Shown here in pieces: positions 1 to 10,036 of a stretch of DNA of 35,269 bases (its first letter is position 1; each line of letters starts with the position of its first letter). A model generated the notes under the pieces. It saw only the letters and a program-made list of their open reading frames with translations, did no database searches and was not told the DNA's origin. Where the stretch lies: positions 1 to 35,269 of the forward strand of contig CAXKVV010000574.1 in assembly GCA_964058805.1 (NCBI GenBank), read 5' to 3'. A program made the position numbers and the translations under genes. Source of the stretch: Schoenoplectus triqueter. Taxonomy: Eukaryota; Streptophyta; Magnoliopsida; Poales; Cyperaceae.

Positions 1-20
1 AATTCTTGTCAATCATACTC

Positions 21-234
21 ACCTATCCTTCTCCTCTGTGATTATATCTCCTTGAATCGATTGATAATAGTAGAAGGGGGTGACTGTTTGCCAAGTTCTC
101 AACACTTGTGAGATCAATTGGCTTTCTGGCTTCTCACTTGCTCTCTAAGCTTCTCAGGGATCTTGCAAATGCTCTAAGGGTCGTGTGTATGCCTCTGGTT
201 CTTGGTTCTATTCACTGGCTAAGGGTTTATATAG
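21..234 (-). promoter_or_regulatory. Candidate minus-strand core promoter and untranslated leader with splice donor
   Basis: On the minus strand there is a TATA-like box CTATATAAA (plus 226-234). Downstream of it lies a leader of about 175 nt that contains no ATG as far as plus position 23. There it meets a strong consensus splice donor, AG|GTGAGT, whose GT is plus 21-22. A TATA box, an AUG-free leader and a donor in the right order and spacing fit a 5' untranslated first exon of a gene or retroelement running off the left edge. Chance AT-rich matches are common, and no coding sequence is in the window, so this is a weak call. RNA reads leaving position 23 to the left would decide it. Confidence 0.22.
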
Positions 235-481
235 AAATCCATTGGTTTGACCGATTTTGACCATCTCAATCCAATTGCACATGGTGTATTATACTCTTCA
301 CTCTAACTGCTTCCTTGTATGCCTTATGGTCCACTGAACCGAGTCTCCATTGCCTAGCTCATGTGCAACTGCCTAGAGGCAGTTATAAGTTCATTTTATT
401 TGCTGATTTGCCACTATTCGGTTCCCATACTCTTGCAAGCCTCTCTAGCCCCTTCTAGATCCTTCCAGACCTCATACCATG

Positions 482-490
482 TCTATATAA
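482..490 (+). promoter_or_regulatory. Candidate plus-strand TATA box
   Basis: TCTATATAA is a good match to the plant TATA consensus and is followed by GC-containing sequence and then a pyrimidine-rich stretch like a plant 5' leader. Transcription would be expected to start about 30 bp downstream, near 515. It faces away from the minus-strand TATA at 226-234, so the pair could form a divergent promoter or belong to a retroelement LTR. Only the motif itself supports it. Confidence 0.25.
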
Positions 491-998
491 GCTGCTAGCA
501 TGCTCCCTTATCTCCATTTTACAGAATTGATCTCAATTCACATCTTTTCTCCCATTACAAGCCATAATCAAGCTTCAATCTTTCATTCCAATTCCTTGCT
601 TGTTTCTTCTGTCTCAAAGCTTCACCATCATCAACTCAGTGTCAGGCAACTCCCTGTGCTCTCATCTAGTCGATTTGCAAGCTCCATCACAGTGTTTGAC
701 CAACTCACTTCTAGGCCGAATTGTGAATTGGTGCAACTCCTACATCCAGCATTCAACTCCTCTCAATTGTCACTCTAACACCATCGCCTGAGGTCCTAGA
801 AGCTCTTCCAGCCATTAATTGCAAGTTTCAAGCTTCAATTGGCAAGTTCAAGGTTTTGACCCGAGATATTACTCCTTGCTATTTCTTTCTCTGTGCTTTA
901 TCAATTTAAAATCTAATTATATGCACATGCTCTCCTTTGTATGCTGTAGCTGAGGCTAGAAGCAATTGATTTGAAACTCAACCTTTCACTCGATCTCC
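491..998. other. Pyrimidine-rich non-coding stretch
   Basis: This stretch is rich in CTT, CTC and TCAA words (for example 540-780) and resembles a long plant 5' leader or LTR sequence. The open frames crossing it have low-complexity Ser/Leu/His-rich translations with no recognisable domain. The ATG at 500 would also lie upstream of the transcription start predicted from the TATA at 482. I see no gene here. Confidence 0.4.
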
Positions 999-1002
999 AT
1001 TG

Positions 1003-1150
1003 ATGATGCCTTCGAGTTCTTCTGCTGTCGAGAGGAAGAAGAAGAGAAGAGGGAGAAGGGAGGGAATGTTCTCCTCGGCGCCTGCGCCAGGTGCACATGA
1101 GCCAAGACAAAGAAGAAGGAGGGTGCAGAGAAGGGAGCCGCATGAACCAG
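1003..1150 (+). other. Possible first coding exon, basic low-complexity peptide (weak)
   Basis: The frame opens at an ATG at 1003 (a second follows at 1006). It runs through a Ser run, a Lys/Arg-rich block (about residues 10-20) and a second Arg/Gln-rich block, and reaches CCAG|GTACAT at 1150/1151, which would serve as a splice donor. Without splicing the frame stops at 1191, about 62 codons. The composition is driven by a polypurine tract (1030-1066), so the basic residues may only reflect DNA composition. It lies about 510 bp downstream of the TATA at 482, and the leader between them contains other ATGs, which argues against it. No family was recognised. It could be a remnant of a transposon gene or pure chance. 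Confidence 0.15.
1030..1066 (+). repeat. Polypurine tract
   Basis: Thirty-seven consecutive purines made of GAA, GAG and GGGA words. Such tracts can form triplex DNA. It is not followed by an LTR-like TG terminus, so it is probably not a retroelement primer tract. Confidence 0.6.
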
Positions 1151-1393
1151 GTACATATTCTCTTTTACTCTTATTTTTAAATCTCAGCTAGTATTAGTGC
1201 ATAGACCTGGTTCTTGGCGCCTTAGGCTCATAAATCTGACTGATAGGTCCCACTTGTAAGTTTTTATTCTTAGGCTCACAGGTGTTGTTAGCAGCTATTT
1301 AGTGCATGATTAGGGTTAATTAATATGACATGGCATGCTATGATTGGCCCATTAGTTTAATCACCTTCCTTTTATCTCTGGTTATTCATTAAC
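1151..1393. other. Spacer with no recognised feature
   Basis: AT-rich sequence between the possible exon and the minisatellite. I see no repeat, open frame or RNA gene in it. Confidence 0.4.
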
Positions 1394-1548
1394 TGATGCT
1401 GAGGTGGCCTTGTGATATGGTGCCATGTGGCACAAGGCTGGGTGAAGTGGCCTCCTCTGGCTGTGCCATGTGGCATAGGGTTGGGTGAAGTGGCCCTGTG
1501 GTGTGGTGCCATGTGGCAATAGGGTGATGAGGTGGCCCACTGGCTGTC

Positions 1549-1560
1549 TGCCACGTGGCA
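1549..1560. promoter_or_regulatory. Perfect 12-bp palindrome containing a G-box
   Basis: TGCCACGTGGCA is fully self-complementary and contains CACGTG, the plant G-box bound by bZIP and bHLH factors. It is one unit core of the 43-bp minisatellite. Binding is not implied by sequence alone. Confidence 0.4.
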
Positions 1561-1633
1561 CTAAGGTGGGGCCCACCTGTCAGTGACTCATACCAGGGTG
1601 GGGCCCACTTGCTGACATGGCCCAATGAGAGGC

Positions 1634-1645
1634 TGCCACGTGGCA
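1634..1645. promoter_or_regulatory. Second perfect 12-bp G-box palindrome
   Basis: This is the same TGCCACGTGGCA palindrome, 85 bp after the first, in the last unit of the minisatellite. The three earlier units have CATGTGG in place of CACGTGG, so only these two carry the exact G-box. Confidence 0.4.
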
Positions 1646-1646
1646 C

Positions 1647-2050
1647 ACCCTCTCTCCTCGTTTATTTTATTCTTCCTGTGTTTATTGCACCCAGTTTGTA
1701 CCCAGAGTTGTTATTATCTCCAATTTGTACCCAGAGTTGCTCTGATCAAATCTCAGCCTTTGATTAATCCATTTATTCTGCTTTTATCTTCCCTGAATTT
1801 ATTTTAATAGCTCCACTTATCCAAAAATCATGAAAATTTCACCAAAAATCTCTAAAATCATGATGATCATCCCTATAATTTTTAATTCCATTTTTGCCCC
1901 TGCCTCTCTGAATTAAAAATTCCTTTATTCATAAAACCCTATTATTCCTTATGAATTAATCCCTGATCTCATTTGTAGCTCAATGTCTCTGCCAATTATC
2001 TCCCTTTTGCAGAAACCACCCTAACTAAATACCAATTAGACTTATATTGA
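1647..2050. other. AT-rich non-coding stretch with a short direct repeat
   Basis: The 16-mer TTTGTACCCAGAGTTG occurs at 1695-1710 and again at 1724-1739, a 29-bp offset. The rest is AT-rich, with words such as AAAAATCATGAAAATTT (about 1824-1840) that recur in grass retrotransposon LTRs in my memory. I found no terminal repeats or coding domain that would define an element. Confidence 0.4.
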
Positions 2051-2054
2051 TATT

Positions 2055-2286
2055 CATTAGGGCTTGATTTGATCAAATGCTGACTACTTATCAGCAATTA
2101 ATACAAATCTAGACTTGATCAGGTGGTTGCTCCCAGCTTTGGCACCTGATCAGTCTTGTGAAATTAACTTTCAATCCCTTAACATGAGGGTGACTTGGTC
2201 AAAGAACTGACTACTTATCAGTAATTGACACAAATCAAAGCATGGTTAGGTGGTTGCTCGCAGCTTTGGCACCAGGTCAGCCTTGA
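2055..2286 (+). repeat. Imperfect direct duplication, 127-bp offset
   Basis: CTGACTACTTATCAG starts at 2080 and again at 2207. Both are followed by AATTRAYACAAATC, then GGTGGTTGCTCSCAGCTTTGGCACC and a TCAG-containing end, with scattered substitutions. The duplicated block is about 90-100 bp per copy with a diverged spacer. It is non-coding and of unknown origin. Confidence 0.8.
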
Positions 2287-2504
2287 AAGCAAAATCACAT
2301 TTGGAATTTCTTATAACTAGTTGCATCAAAATGCTAGCTTGGCATTGACATCATTTCATGTAGCATAGGGATTATACTGCTTCAGCTCCTTTCTAGGGTT
2401 AGCTCCAAAGGCAGATTTCTAGGGTTTAATCCTGACTCCTTCAATAGGTCACTGAGGTGTGGGGTCCACCTGTCAGTGAAAATGGTCACATGGTGACTCA
2501 TCAG

Positions 2505-2985
2505 ATAGGCTATGTTGTTAGATTCATCTACAAGGGACTGCCAGGTGGGTCCCACTTGTCAGAGAAAATATAATCAAATGGCTGACCCATCAGGAGATTT
2601 TCTCTCTCCTAAATCTCCCGAGGGTCAGCCACCTCGAATGAGTAGGAGGTGGTGGGGTATTTATATCCTCGTCATTCACCCTATTATTTCATTGTGGGAT
2701 TAATGCTTAACCTCTGTTCCGGGTTGGTTAACTTTCTTAGCAAAATAGGCTAGGTCCATGTCACTGGAGCTGCTCATAAGGGACTGCCATGTGGGTCCCG
2801 CTTGTCAGAAAAGATATAATCACATGGTGACACCCAAGAGGTCTCCTCTCTCCCTCGATCTTCTTGGCTGTCACTCATGCTGAGTGGATAGAGAATAGCG
2901 GGGTATTTATACTCTTCACTTTGCGCTCAGCATTCCATTGTGGGACTAATGGATTTGTTCCGGGGTTATGCAGCGACCTTTCCTG
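2505..2985 (+). repeat. Diverged tandem duplication of about 240-246 bp with TATA-like sites
   Basis: Copy 1 (about 2505-2744) and copy 2 (about 2745-2985) share, in order: ATAGGCTA, AAGGGACTGCCA (2532 and 2778), GTGGGTCCC, TTGTCAGA, ATATAATCA, a CTCTCTCC tract, GGGGTATTTAT (near 2655 and 2901), ATTGTGGGA (2691 and 2937) and TTCCGGG. Offsets are 245-246 bp in the middle and 240 bp at the left end, so small indels have accumulated. A fragment of a third copy (GTGGGGTCCACCTGTCAGTG and following) lies just upstream near 2457-2500. The repeated TATA-like box followed by ATTGTGGGAYTAATG resembles a promoter or LTR segment. No coding frame is preserved between copies. Confidence 0.8.
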
Positions 2986-3080
2986 ATCAGTGGGCCACCT
3001 TTCCACTGTTCTCTCTCTTCTTCCCCTTTCTTATGATTCATCATTAATCATCAGTTTATTTCATTTATTCATCTACTCAT

Positions 3081-3097
3081 CCTTGAAATTTTCAAGG
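3081..3097. repeat. 17-bp palindrome beside the array edge
   Basis: CCTTGAAATTTTCAAGG is two perfect 8-bp arms around one central base. It ends eight bases before the first base that matches the satellite unit. It is the last recognisable structure in the left flank. Confidence 0.7.
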
Positions 3098-3104
3098 GTA
3101 AACA

Positions 3105-5300
3105 AGTATATATCAAAAATTTTGGCCCAATAACTACACATAATTTAGTGAAAATTAAAGTAATCACACCTAATTATGCCTATTAAAAGATTATCTAATT
3201 AACACTTCGATATGAACATTCTACAACACTAATTTTGCACAAAATATAAGTAACATGCACTAAAAACAGCTTTTTAAACAAGTTATTTGAGTTTTTCAAA
3301 AATTTTGACTGCATAGCTACACAAAATTTCTTATAAATTAATATAATTACTCCGAAATATGCCTATTATAAGATTCTTTAATTAAAAATTCGATATGAAT
3401 ATTCTACAACGCTAATACTGCCTAAAATATAAGTAAGATGCATTAAAAACTGCTATTTAAACAAGTTGTTTGAGTTTTTCAAAACAATTTCCGCATAACT
3501 GCATGTAATTTCATGCAAACTAATAGAATTACTCCTGATTACGCTTATTATAAAATTATCCAATAAAAAACATCGATATGAATATTCTATAACGCTAAAA
3601 TCGCACAAAACATAAGTAAGATGCGCTAAAAACTGTTGTTTAAACAAGTTGTTTGCATTTATGAAAAATTTTGTCCACATAACTACACATATTTTGGTGC
3701 AAATTAATATAATTACTCAAAATTATGCTAGGTTATAAGATTGTTCAGTTAGCACACACAAATAAATATATTAGGGCACTATTTTTTCTCAAAACATAAG
3801 TGATATGCATTAGAAACTGCTGTTTAAACAAGTTGTTTAAGATTTTTAAAATTTTTTGCCTCATGACTACACATAATTTCGTAAAAATTAATATAATTAC
3901 CCCTAATCATGCCCATTAAAATATTAGCCAATTGACACCTCGATATGAACATTGTACGACACTAATTTTGCACAGGACATAAGTAGGATGCATTAAAAAC
4001 AGCTGTTTAAGCAAGTTGTTTGAGTTTTTGAAAATTGTTGGCCGCATTACCTACATGTAATTTCTTGAAAATTTATACAATTACTCCTAATTATGCCTAT
4101 TATATGATTGTGGAAGTAAAACTTAGATAAGAATATTCTATGACGCTAATTTTGCACAAAATATAAGTAAGATGCGTTCAAAACAGTTTTTTTAAACAAG
4201 TTGCGTAAGATTTTCCACATTTTTTACATGAAAACTACACATAATTTCGAGCGAATTAATGTATTTACTCCTAACTATGTCTATTATAAGATTGTCAAAT
4301 TAACACTTCAATATGAATATCATTGGACACTAATTTTACATAAAACATAAGTATAATACATTAGAAATTGCTGTTTAAACAAGTTGTTTCAGATTTTCAA
4401 TATTTATTGCCTCATAACGATAAATAATTTCATCAAAATTAATATAATTACTAGTAATTATGCCTATTAGAAGATTATCCAATTAACACTTCGATATGAA
4501 CATTCTACGACACGAATTTTGCATAAAAAATAAGTAAGATGCATTAAACTTTTAAACAAGTTGTTCGAGTTTTTTAAAATTTTTTGTTGCATACCTACAC
4601 ATAACTTCGCGCAAATTAATACAATTACTACTAATTATGTCTATTATATAATTATCCAATTAACACTCTGATATGAATATTCTATTACAGTAATTTTTCA
4701 TAAAACATAAATAAGATACATTTAAAACTGATGTTTAAACAAGTTGTTTAAGATTTTCAAAATTTATTGTCTCATAACTACTTATAATTTCATGAAAATT
4801 TATATAATTACTCCATATCATGCCTATTAGAAGATTATCCAGCTAATACTCCGATATGAGTATTCTACGACACTAAGTTTGCACAAAACATAAGTAAGAT
4901 GCACTAAAAAAACAATAATTTTAACTAGTTGATTGAGTTTCTCAAACTTTTTGCCGCATAACTACATATAATTTCGTCCAAATTAATATATTTACTCCAA
5001 TTATGCCTATTATAAGATTATGTAACTAAAAATTGGATATGAATATTCTATGACGCTAATTTGGCACAAAACATAAGTAAGATGCATTAAAAACTGTTGT
5101 TTAAACAAATTGTTTGACTTTTTTAAAAACAATTGGCCCCATAAATACACATAGTTTCGTGCACTTTAATATAATTACTCCTAATTATGCCTATTATAAG
5201 ATCGTTCAATTAACACTTCGATATGGATATTCTACGACTCTATTTTCTCCCAAAACATAAGTAAGATGCATTAGAAACAGCTATTTCGAAAAGTTATTTG
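3105..5300 (+). repeat. HOR copy 1 (edge copy, one monomer missing)
   Basis: This copy is 2196 bp, 172 bp shorter than the others, because monomer 1 is absent. The sequence passes from the end of monomer 13 directly into monomer 2 within the shared block ACTAATTTTGCACAAAA (about 3228-3244). It also has private variants: T at 3303, A at 3513 (others G) and A at 3850 (others C). The extra divergence and the lost monomer fit an array edge that is homogenised less often. Confidence 0.95.
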
Positions 5301-7668
5301 AGTATATATCAAAAATTTTGGCCCAATAACTATACATAATTTAGTGAAAATTAAAGTAATCACACCTAATTATGCCTATTAAAAGATTATCTAATTAACA
5401 CTTCGATATGAACATTCTACAACACTAATTTTGCACAAAACATAAGTGGTAGGCTTTTAAAAACAAGTTGTTTGAGTTTGTTAATATTTTTGGCCGCATA
5501 ATTACACATAATTTGTTATAAATTAATATAATTACTCCTAATCATGCCTATTATATATGATTCTAATTCAAACTTCGATATGAATATTCTACGACACTAA
5601 TTTTGCACAAAATATAAGTAACATGCACTAAAAACAGCTTTTTAAACAAGTTATTTGAGTTTTTCAAAAAATTTGACTGCATAGCTACACAAAATTTCTT
5701 ATAAATTAATATAATTACTCCGAAATATACCTATTATAAGATTCTTTAATTAAAAATTCGATATGAATATTCTACAACGCTAATACTGCCTAAAATATAA
5801 GTAAGATGCATTAAAAACTGCTATTTAAACAAGTTGTTTGAGTTTTTCAAAACAATTTCCGCATAACTGCATGTAATTTCGTGCAAACTAATAGAATTAC
5901 TCCTGATTACGCTTATTATAAAATTATCCAATAAAAAACATCGATATGAATATTCTATAACGCTAAAATCGCACAAAACATAAGTAAGATGCGCTAAAAA
6001 CTGTTGTTTAAACAAGTTGTTTGCATTTATGAAAAATTTTGTCCACATAACTACACATATTTTGGTGCAAATTAATATAATTACTCAAAATTATGCTAGG
6101 TTATAAGATTGTTCAGTTAGCACACACAAATAAATATATTAGGGCACTATTTTTTCTCAAAACATAAGTGATATGCATTAGAAACTGCTGTTTAAACAAG
6201 TTGTTTAAGATTTTTAACATTTTTTGCCTCATGACTACACATAATTTCGTAAAAATTAATATAATTACCCCTAATCATGCCCATTAAAATATTAGCCAAT
6301 TGACACCTCGATATGAACATTGTACGACACTAATTTTGCACAGGACATAAGTAGGATGCATTAAAAACAGCTGTTTAAGCAAGTTGTTTGAGTTTTTGAA
6401 AATTGTTGGCCGCATTACCTACATGTAATTTCTTGAAAATTTATACAATTACTCCTAATTATGCCTATTATATGATTGTGGAAGTAAAACTTAGATAAGA
6501 ATATTCTATGACGCTAATTTTGCACAAAATATAAGTAAGATGCGTTCAAAACAGTTTTTTTAAACAAGTTGCGTAAGATTTTCCACATTTTTTACATGAA
6601 AACTACACATAATTTCGAGCGAATTAATGTATTTACTCCTAACTATGTCTATTATAAGATTGTCAAATTAACACTTCAATATGAATATCATTGGACACTA
6701 ATTTTACATAAAACATAAGTATAATACATTAGAAATTGCTGTTTAAACAAGTTGTTTCAGATTTTCAATATTTATTGCCTCATAACGATAAATAATTTCA
6801 TCAAAATTAATATCATTACTAGTAATTATGCCTATTAGAAGATTATCCAATTAACACTTCGATATGAACATTCTACGACACGAATTTTGCATAAAAAATA
6901 AGTAAGATGCATTAAACTTTTAAACAAGTTGTTCGAGTTTTTTAAAATTTTTTGTTGCATACCTACACATAACTTCGCGCAAATTAATACAATTACTACT
7001 AATTATGTCTATTATATAATTATCCAATTAACACTCTGATATGAATATTCTATTACAGTAATTTTTCATAAAACATAAATAAGATACATTTAAAACTGAT
7101 GTTTAAACAAGTTGTTTAAGATTTTCAAAATTTATTGTCTCATAACTACTTATAATTTCATGAAAATTTATATAATTACTCCATATCATGCCTATTAGAA
7201 GATTATCCAGCTAATACTCCGATATGAGTATTCTACGACACTAAGTTTGCACAAAACATAAGTAAGATGCACTAAAAAAACAATAATTTTAACTAGTTGA
7301 TTGAGTTTCTCAAACTTTTTGCCGCATAACTACATATAATTTCGTCCAAATTAATATATTTACTCCAATTATGCCTATTATAAGATTATGTAACTAAAAA
7401 TTGGATATGAATATTCTATGACGCTAATTTGGCACAAAACATAAGTAAGATGCATTAAAAACTGTTGTTTAAACAAATTGTTTGACTTTTTTAAAAACAA
7501 TTGGCCCCATAAATACACATAGTTTCGTGCACTTTAATATAATTACTCCTAATTATGCCTATTATAAGATCGTTCAATTAACACTTCGATATGGATATTC
7601 TACGACTCTATTTTCTCCCAAAACATAAGTAAGATGCATTAGAAACAGCTATTTCGAAAAGTTATTTG
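5301..7668 (+). repeat. HOR copy 2 (first full-length copy)
   Basis: A full 13-monomer unit used here as the reference for monomer positions. Differences from the majority sequence are T at 5333 (others C), A at 5729 (others G) and C at 6814 (a site shared with copies 5, 7, 8 and 9). Confidence 0.95.
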
Positions 7669-10036
7669 AGTATATATCAAAAATTTTGGCCCAATAACTA
7701 CACATAATTTAGTGAAAATTAAAGTAATCACACCTAATTATGCCTATTAAAAGATTATCTAATTAACACTTCGATATGAACATTCTACAACACTAATTTT
7801 GCACAAAACATAAGTGGTAGGCTTTTAAAAACAAGTTGTTTGAGTTTGTTAATATTTTTGGCCGCATAATTACACATAATTTGTTATAAATTAATATAAT
7901 TACTCCTAATCATGCCTATTATATATGATTCTAATTCAAACTTCGATATGAATATTCTACGACACTAATTTTGCACAAAATATAAGTAACATGCACTAAA
8001 AACAGCTTTTTAAACAAGTTATTTGAGTTTTTCAAAAAATTTGACTGCATAGCTACACAAAATTTCTTATAAATTAATATAATTACTCCGAAATATGCCT
8101 ATTATAAGATTCTTTAATTAAAAATTCGATATGAATATTCTACAACGCTAATACTGCCTAAAATATAAGTAAGATGCATTAAAAACTGCTATTTAAACAA
8201 GTTGTTTGAGTTTTTCAAAACAATTTCCGCATAACTGCATGTAATTTCGTGCAAACTAATAGAATTACTCCTGATTACGCTTATTATAAAATTATCCAAT
8301 AAAAAACATCGATATGAATATTCTATAACGCTAAAATCGCACAAAACATAAGTAAGATGCGCTAAAAACTGTTGTTTAAACAAGTTGTTTGCATTTATGA
8401 AAAATTTTGTCCACATAACTACACATATTTTGGTGCAAATTAATATAATTACTCAAAATTATGCTAGGTTATAAGATTGTTCAGTTAGCACACACAAATA
8501 AATATATTAGGGCACTATTTTTTCTCAAAACATAAGTGATATGCATTAGAAACTGCTGTTTAAACAAGTTGTTTAAGATTTTTAACATTTTTTGCCTCAT
8601 GACTACACATAATTTCGTAAAAATTAATATAATTACCCCTAATCATGCCCATTAAAATATTAGCCAATTGACACCTCGATATGAACATTGTACGACACTA
8701 ATTTTGCACAGGACATAAGTAGGATGCATTAAAAACAGCTGTTTAAGCAAGTTGTTTGAGTTTTTGAAAATTGTTGGCCGCATTACCTACATGTAATTTC
8801 TTGAAAATTTATACAATTACTCCTAATTATGCCTATTATATGATTGTGGAAGTAAAACTTAGATAAGAATATTCTATGACGCTAATTTTGCACAAAATAT
8901 AAGTAAGATGCGTTCAAAACAGTTTTTTTAAACAAGTTGCGTAAGATTTTCCACATTTTTTACATGAAAACTACACATAATTTCGAGCGAATTAATGTAT
9001 TTACTCCTAACTATGTCTATTATAAGATTGTCAAATTAACACTTCAATATGAATATCATTGGACACTAATTTTACATAAAACATAAGTATAATACATTAG
9101 AAATTGCTGTTTAAACAAGTTGTTTCAGATTTTCAATATTTATTGCCTCATAACGATAAATAATTTCATCAAAATTAATATAATTACTAGTAATTATGCC
9201 TATTAGAAGATTATCCAATTAACACTTCGATATGAACATTCTACGACACGAATTTTGCATAAAAAATAAGTAAGATGCATTAAACTTTTAAACAAGTTGT
9301 TCGAGTTTTTTAAAATTTTTTGTTGCATACCTACACATAACTTCGCGCAAATTAATACAATTACTACTAATTATGTCTATTATATAATTATCCAATTAAC
9401 ACTCTGATATGAATATTCTATTACAGTAATTTTTCATAAAACATAAATAAGATACATTTAAAACTGATGTTTAAACAAGTTGTTTAAGATTTTCAAAATT
9501 TATTGTCTCATAACTACTTATAATTTCATGAAAATTTATATAATTACTCCATATCATGCCTATTAGAAGATTATCCAGCTAATACTCCGATATGAGTATT
9601 CTACGACACTAAGTTTGCACAAAACATAAGTAAGATGCACTAAAAAAACAATAATTTTAACTAGTTGATTGAGTTTCTCAAACTTTTTGCCGCATAACTA
9701 CATATAATTTCGTCCAAATTAATATATTTACTCCAATTATGCCTATTATAAGATTATGTAACTAAAAATTGGATATGAATATTCTATGACGCTAATTTGG
9801 CACAAAACATAAGTAAGATGCATTAAAAACTGTTGTTTAAACAAATTGTTTGACTTTTTTAAAAACAATTGGCCCCATAAATACACATAGTTTCGTGCAC
9901 TTTAATATAATTACTCCTAATTATGCCTATTATAAGATCGTTCAATTAACACTTCGATATGGATATTCTACGACTCTATTTTCTCCCAAAACATAAGTAA
10001 GATGCATTAGAAACAGCTATTTCGAAAAGTTATTTG
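7669..10036 (+). repeat. HOR copy 3 (majority sequence)
   Basis: A full-length unit. By eye it carries no private variant and matches copies 11, 12 and the part of 13 present. Confidence 0.95.

Larger units (their letters stand above)
1394..1646 (+). repeat. 43-bp minisatellite with CCACGTGGCA boxes
   Basis: The core TGCCATGTGGCA or TGCCACGTGGCA starts at 1421, 1464, 1507, 1549 and 1634. Spacings are 43, 43, 42 and 85 bp, so the last gap equals two periods and contains one decayed unit around 1592. Each unit also carries AAGTGGCC or GAGGTGGCC and GGGT blocks. Three open frames on the minus strand across this region, translating to His/Pro/Thr-rich repeats, are products of the tandem structure and are not genes. 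The later units grade into GTGGGGCCCACCTGTCAGTG, which is abundant in rice-like genomes as I remember it. Confidence 0.85.

Noticed and set aside
500..791. Open frames of 92 and 63 codons downstream of the TATA at 482
   Set aside because: The translations are low-complexity with no domain, and the first ATG is upstream of the expected transcription start.
1372..1646. Three overlapping minus-strand frames rich in His, Pro and Thr
   Set aside because: All are translations of the 43-bp minisatellite in different frames. Being open in several frames at once is typical of a stop-poor repeat.
3453..3680. A 75-codon minus-strand open frame repeated once per HOR (13 copies, with one Tyr/His difference in copies 5-8)
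   Set aside because: It spans parts of monomers 3 and 4, has satellite-driven composition and no domain, and its conservation is only that of the surrounding DNA, which is equally conserved in non-coding frames. The one difference is non-synonymous.
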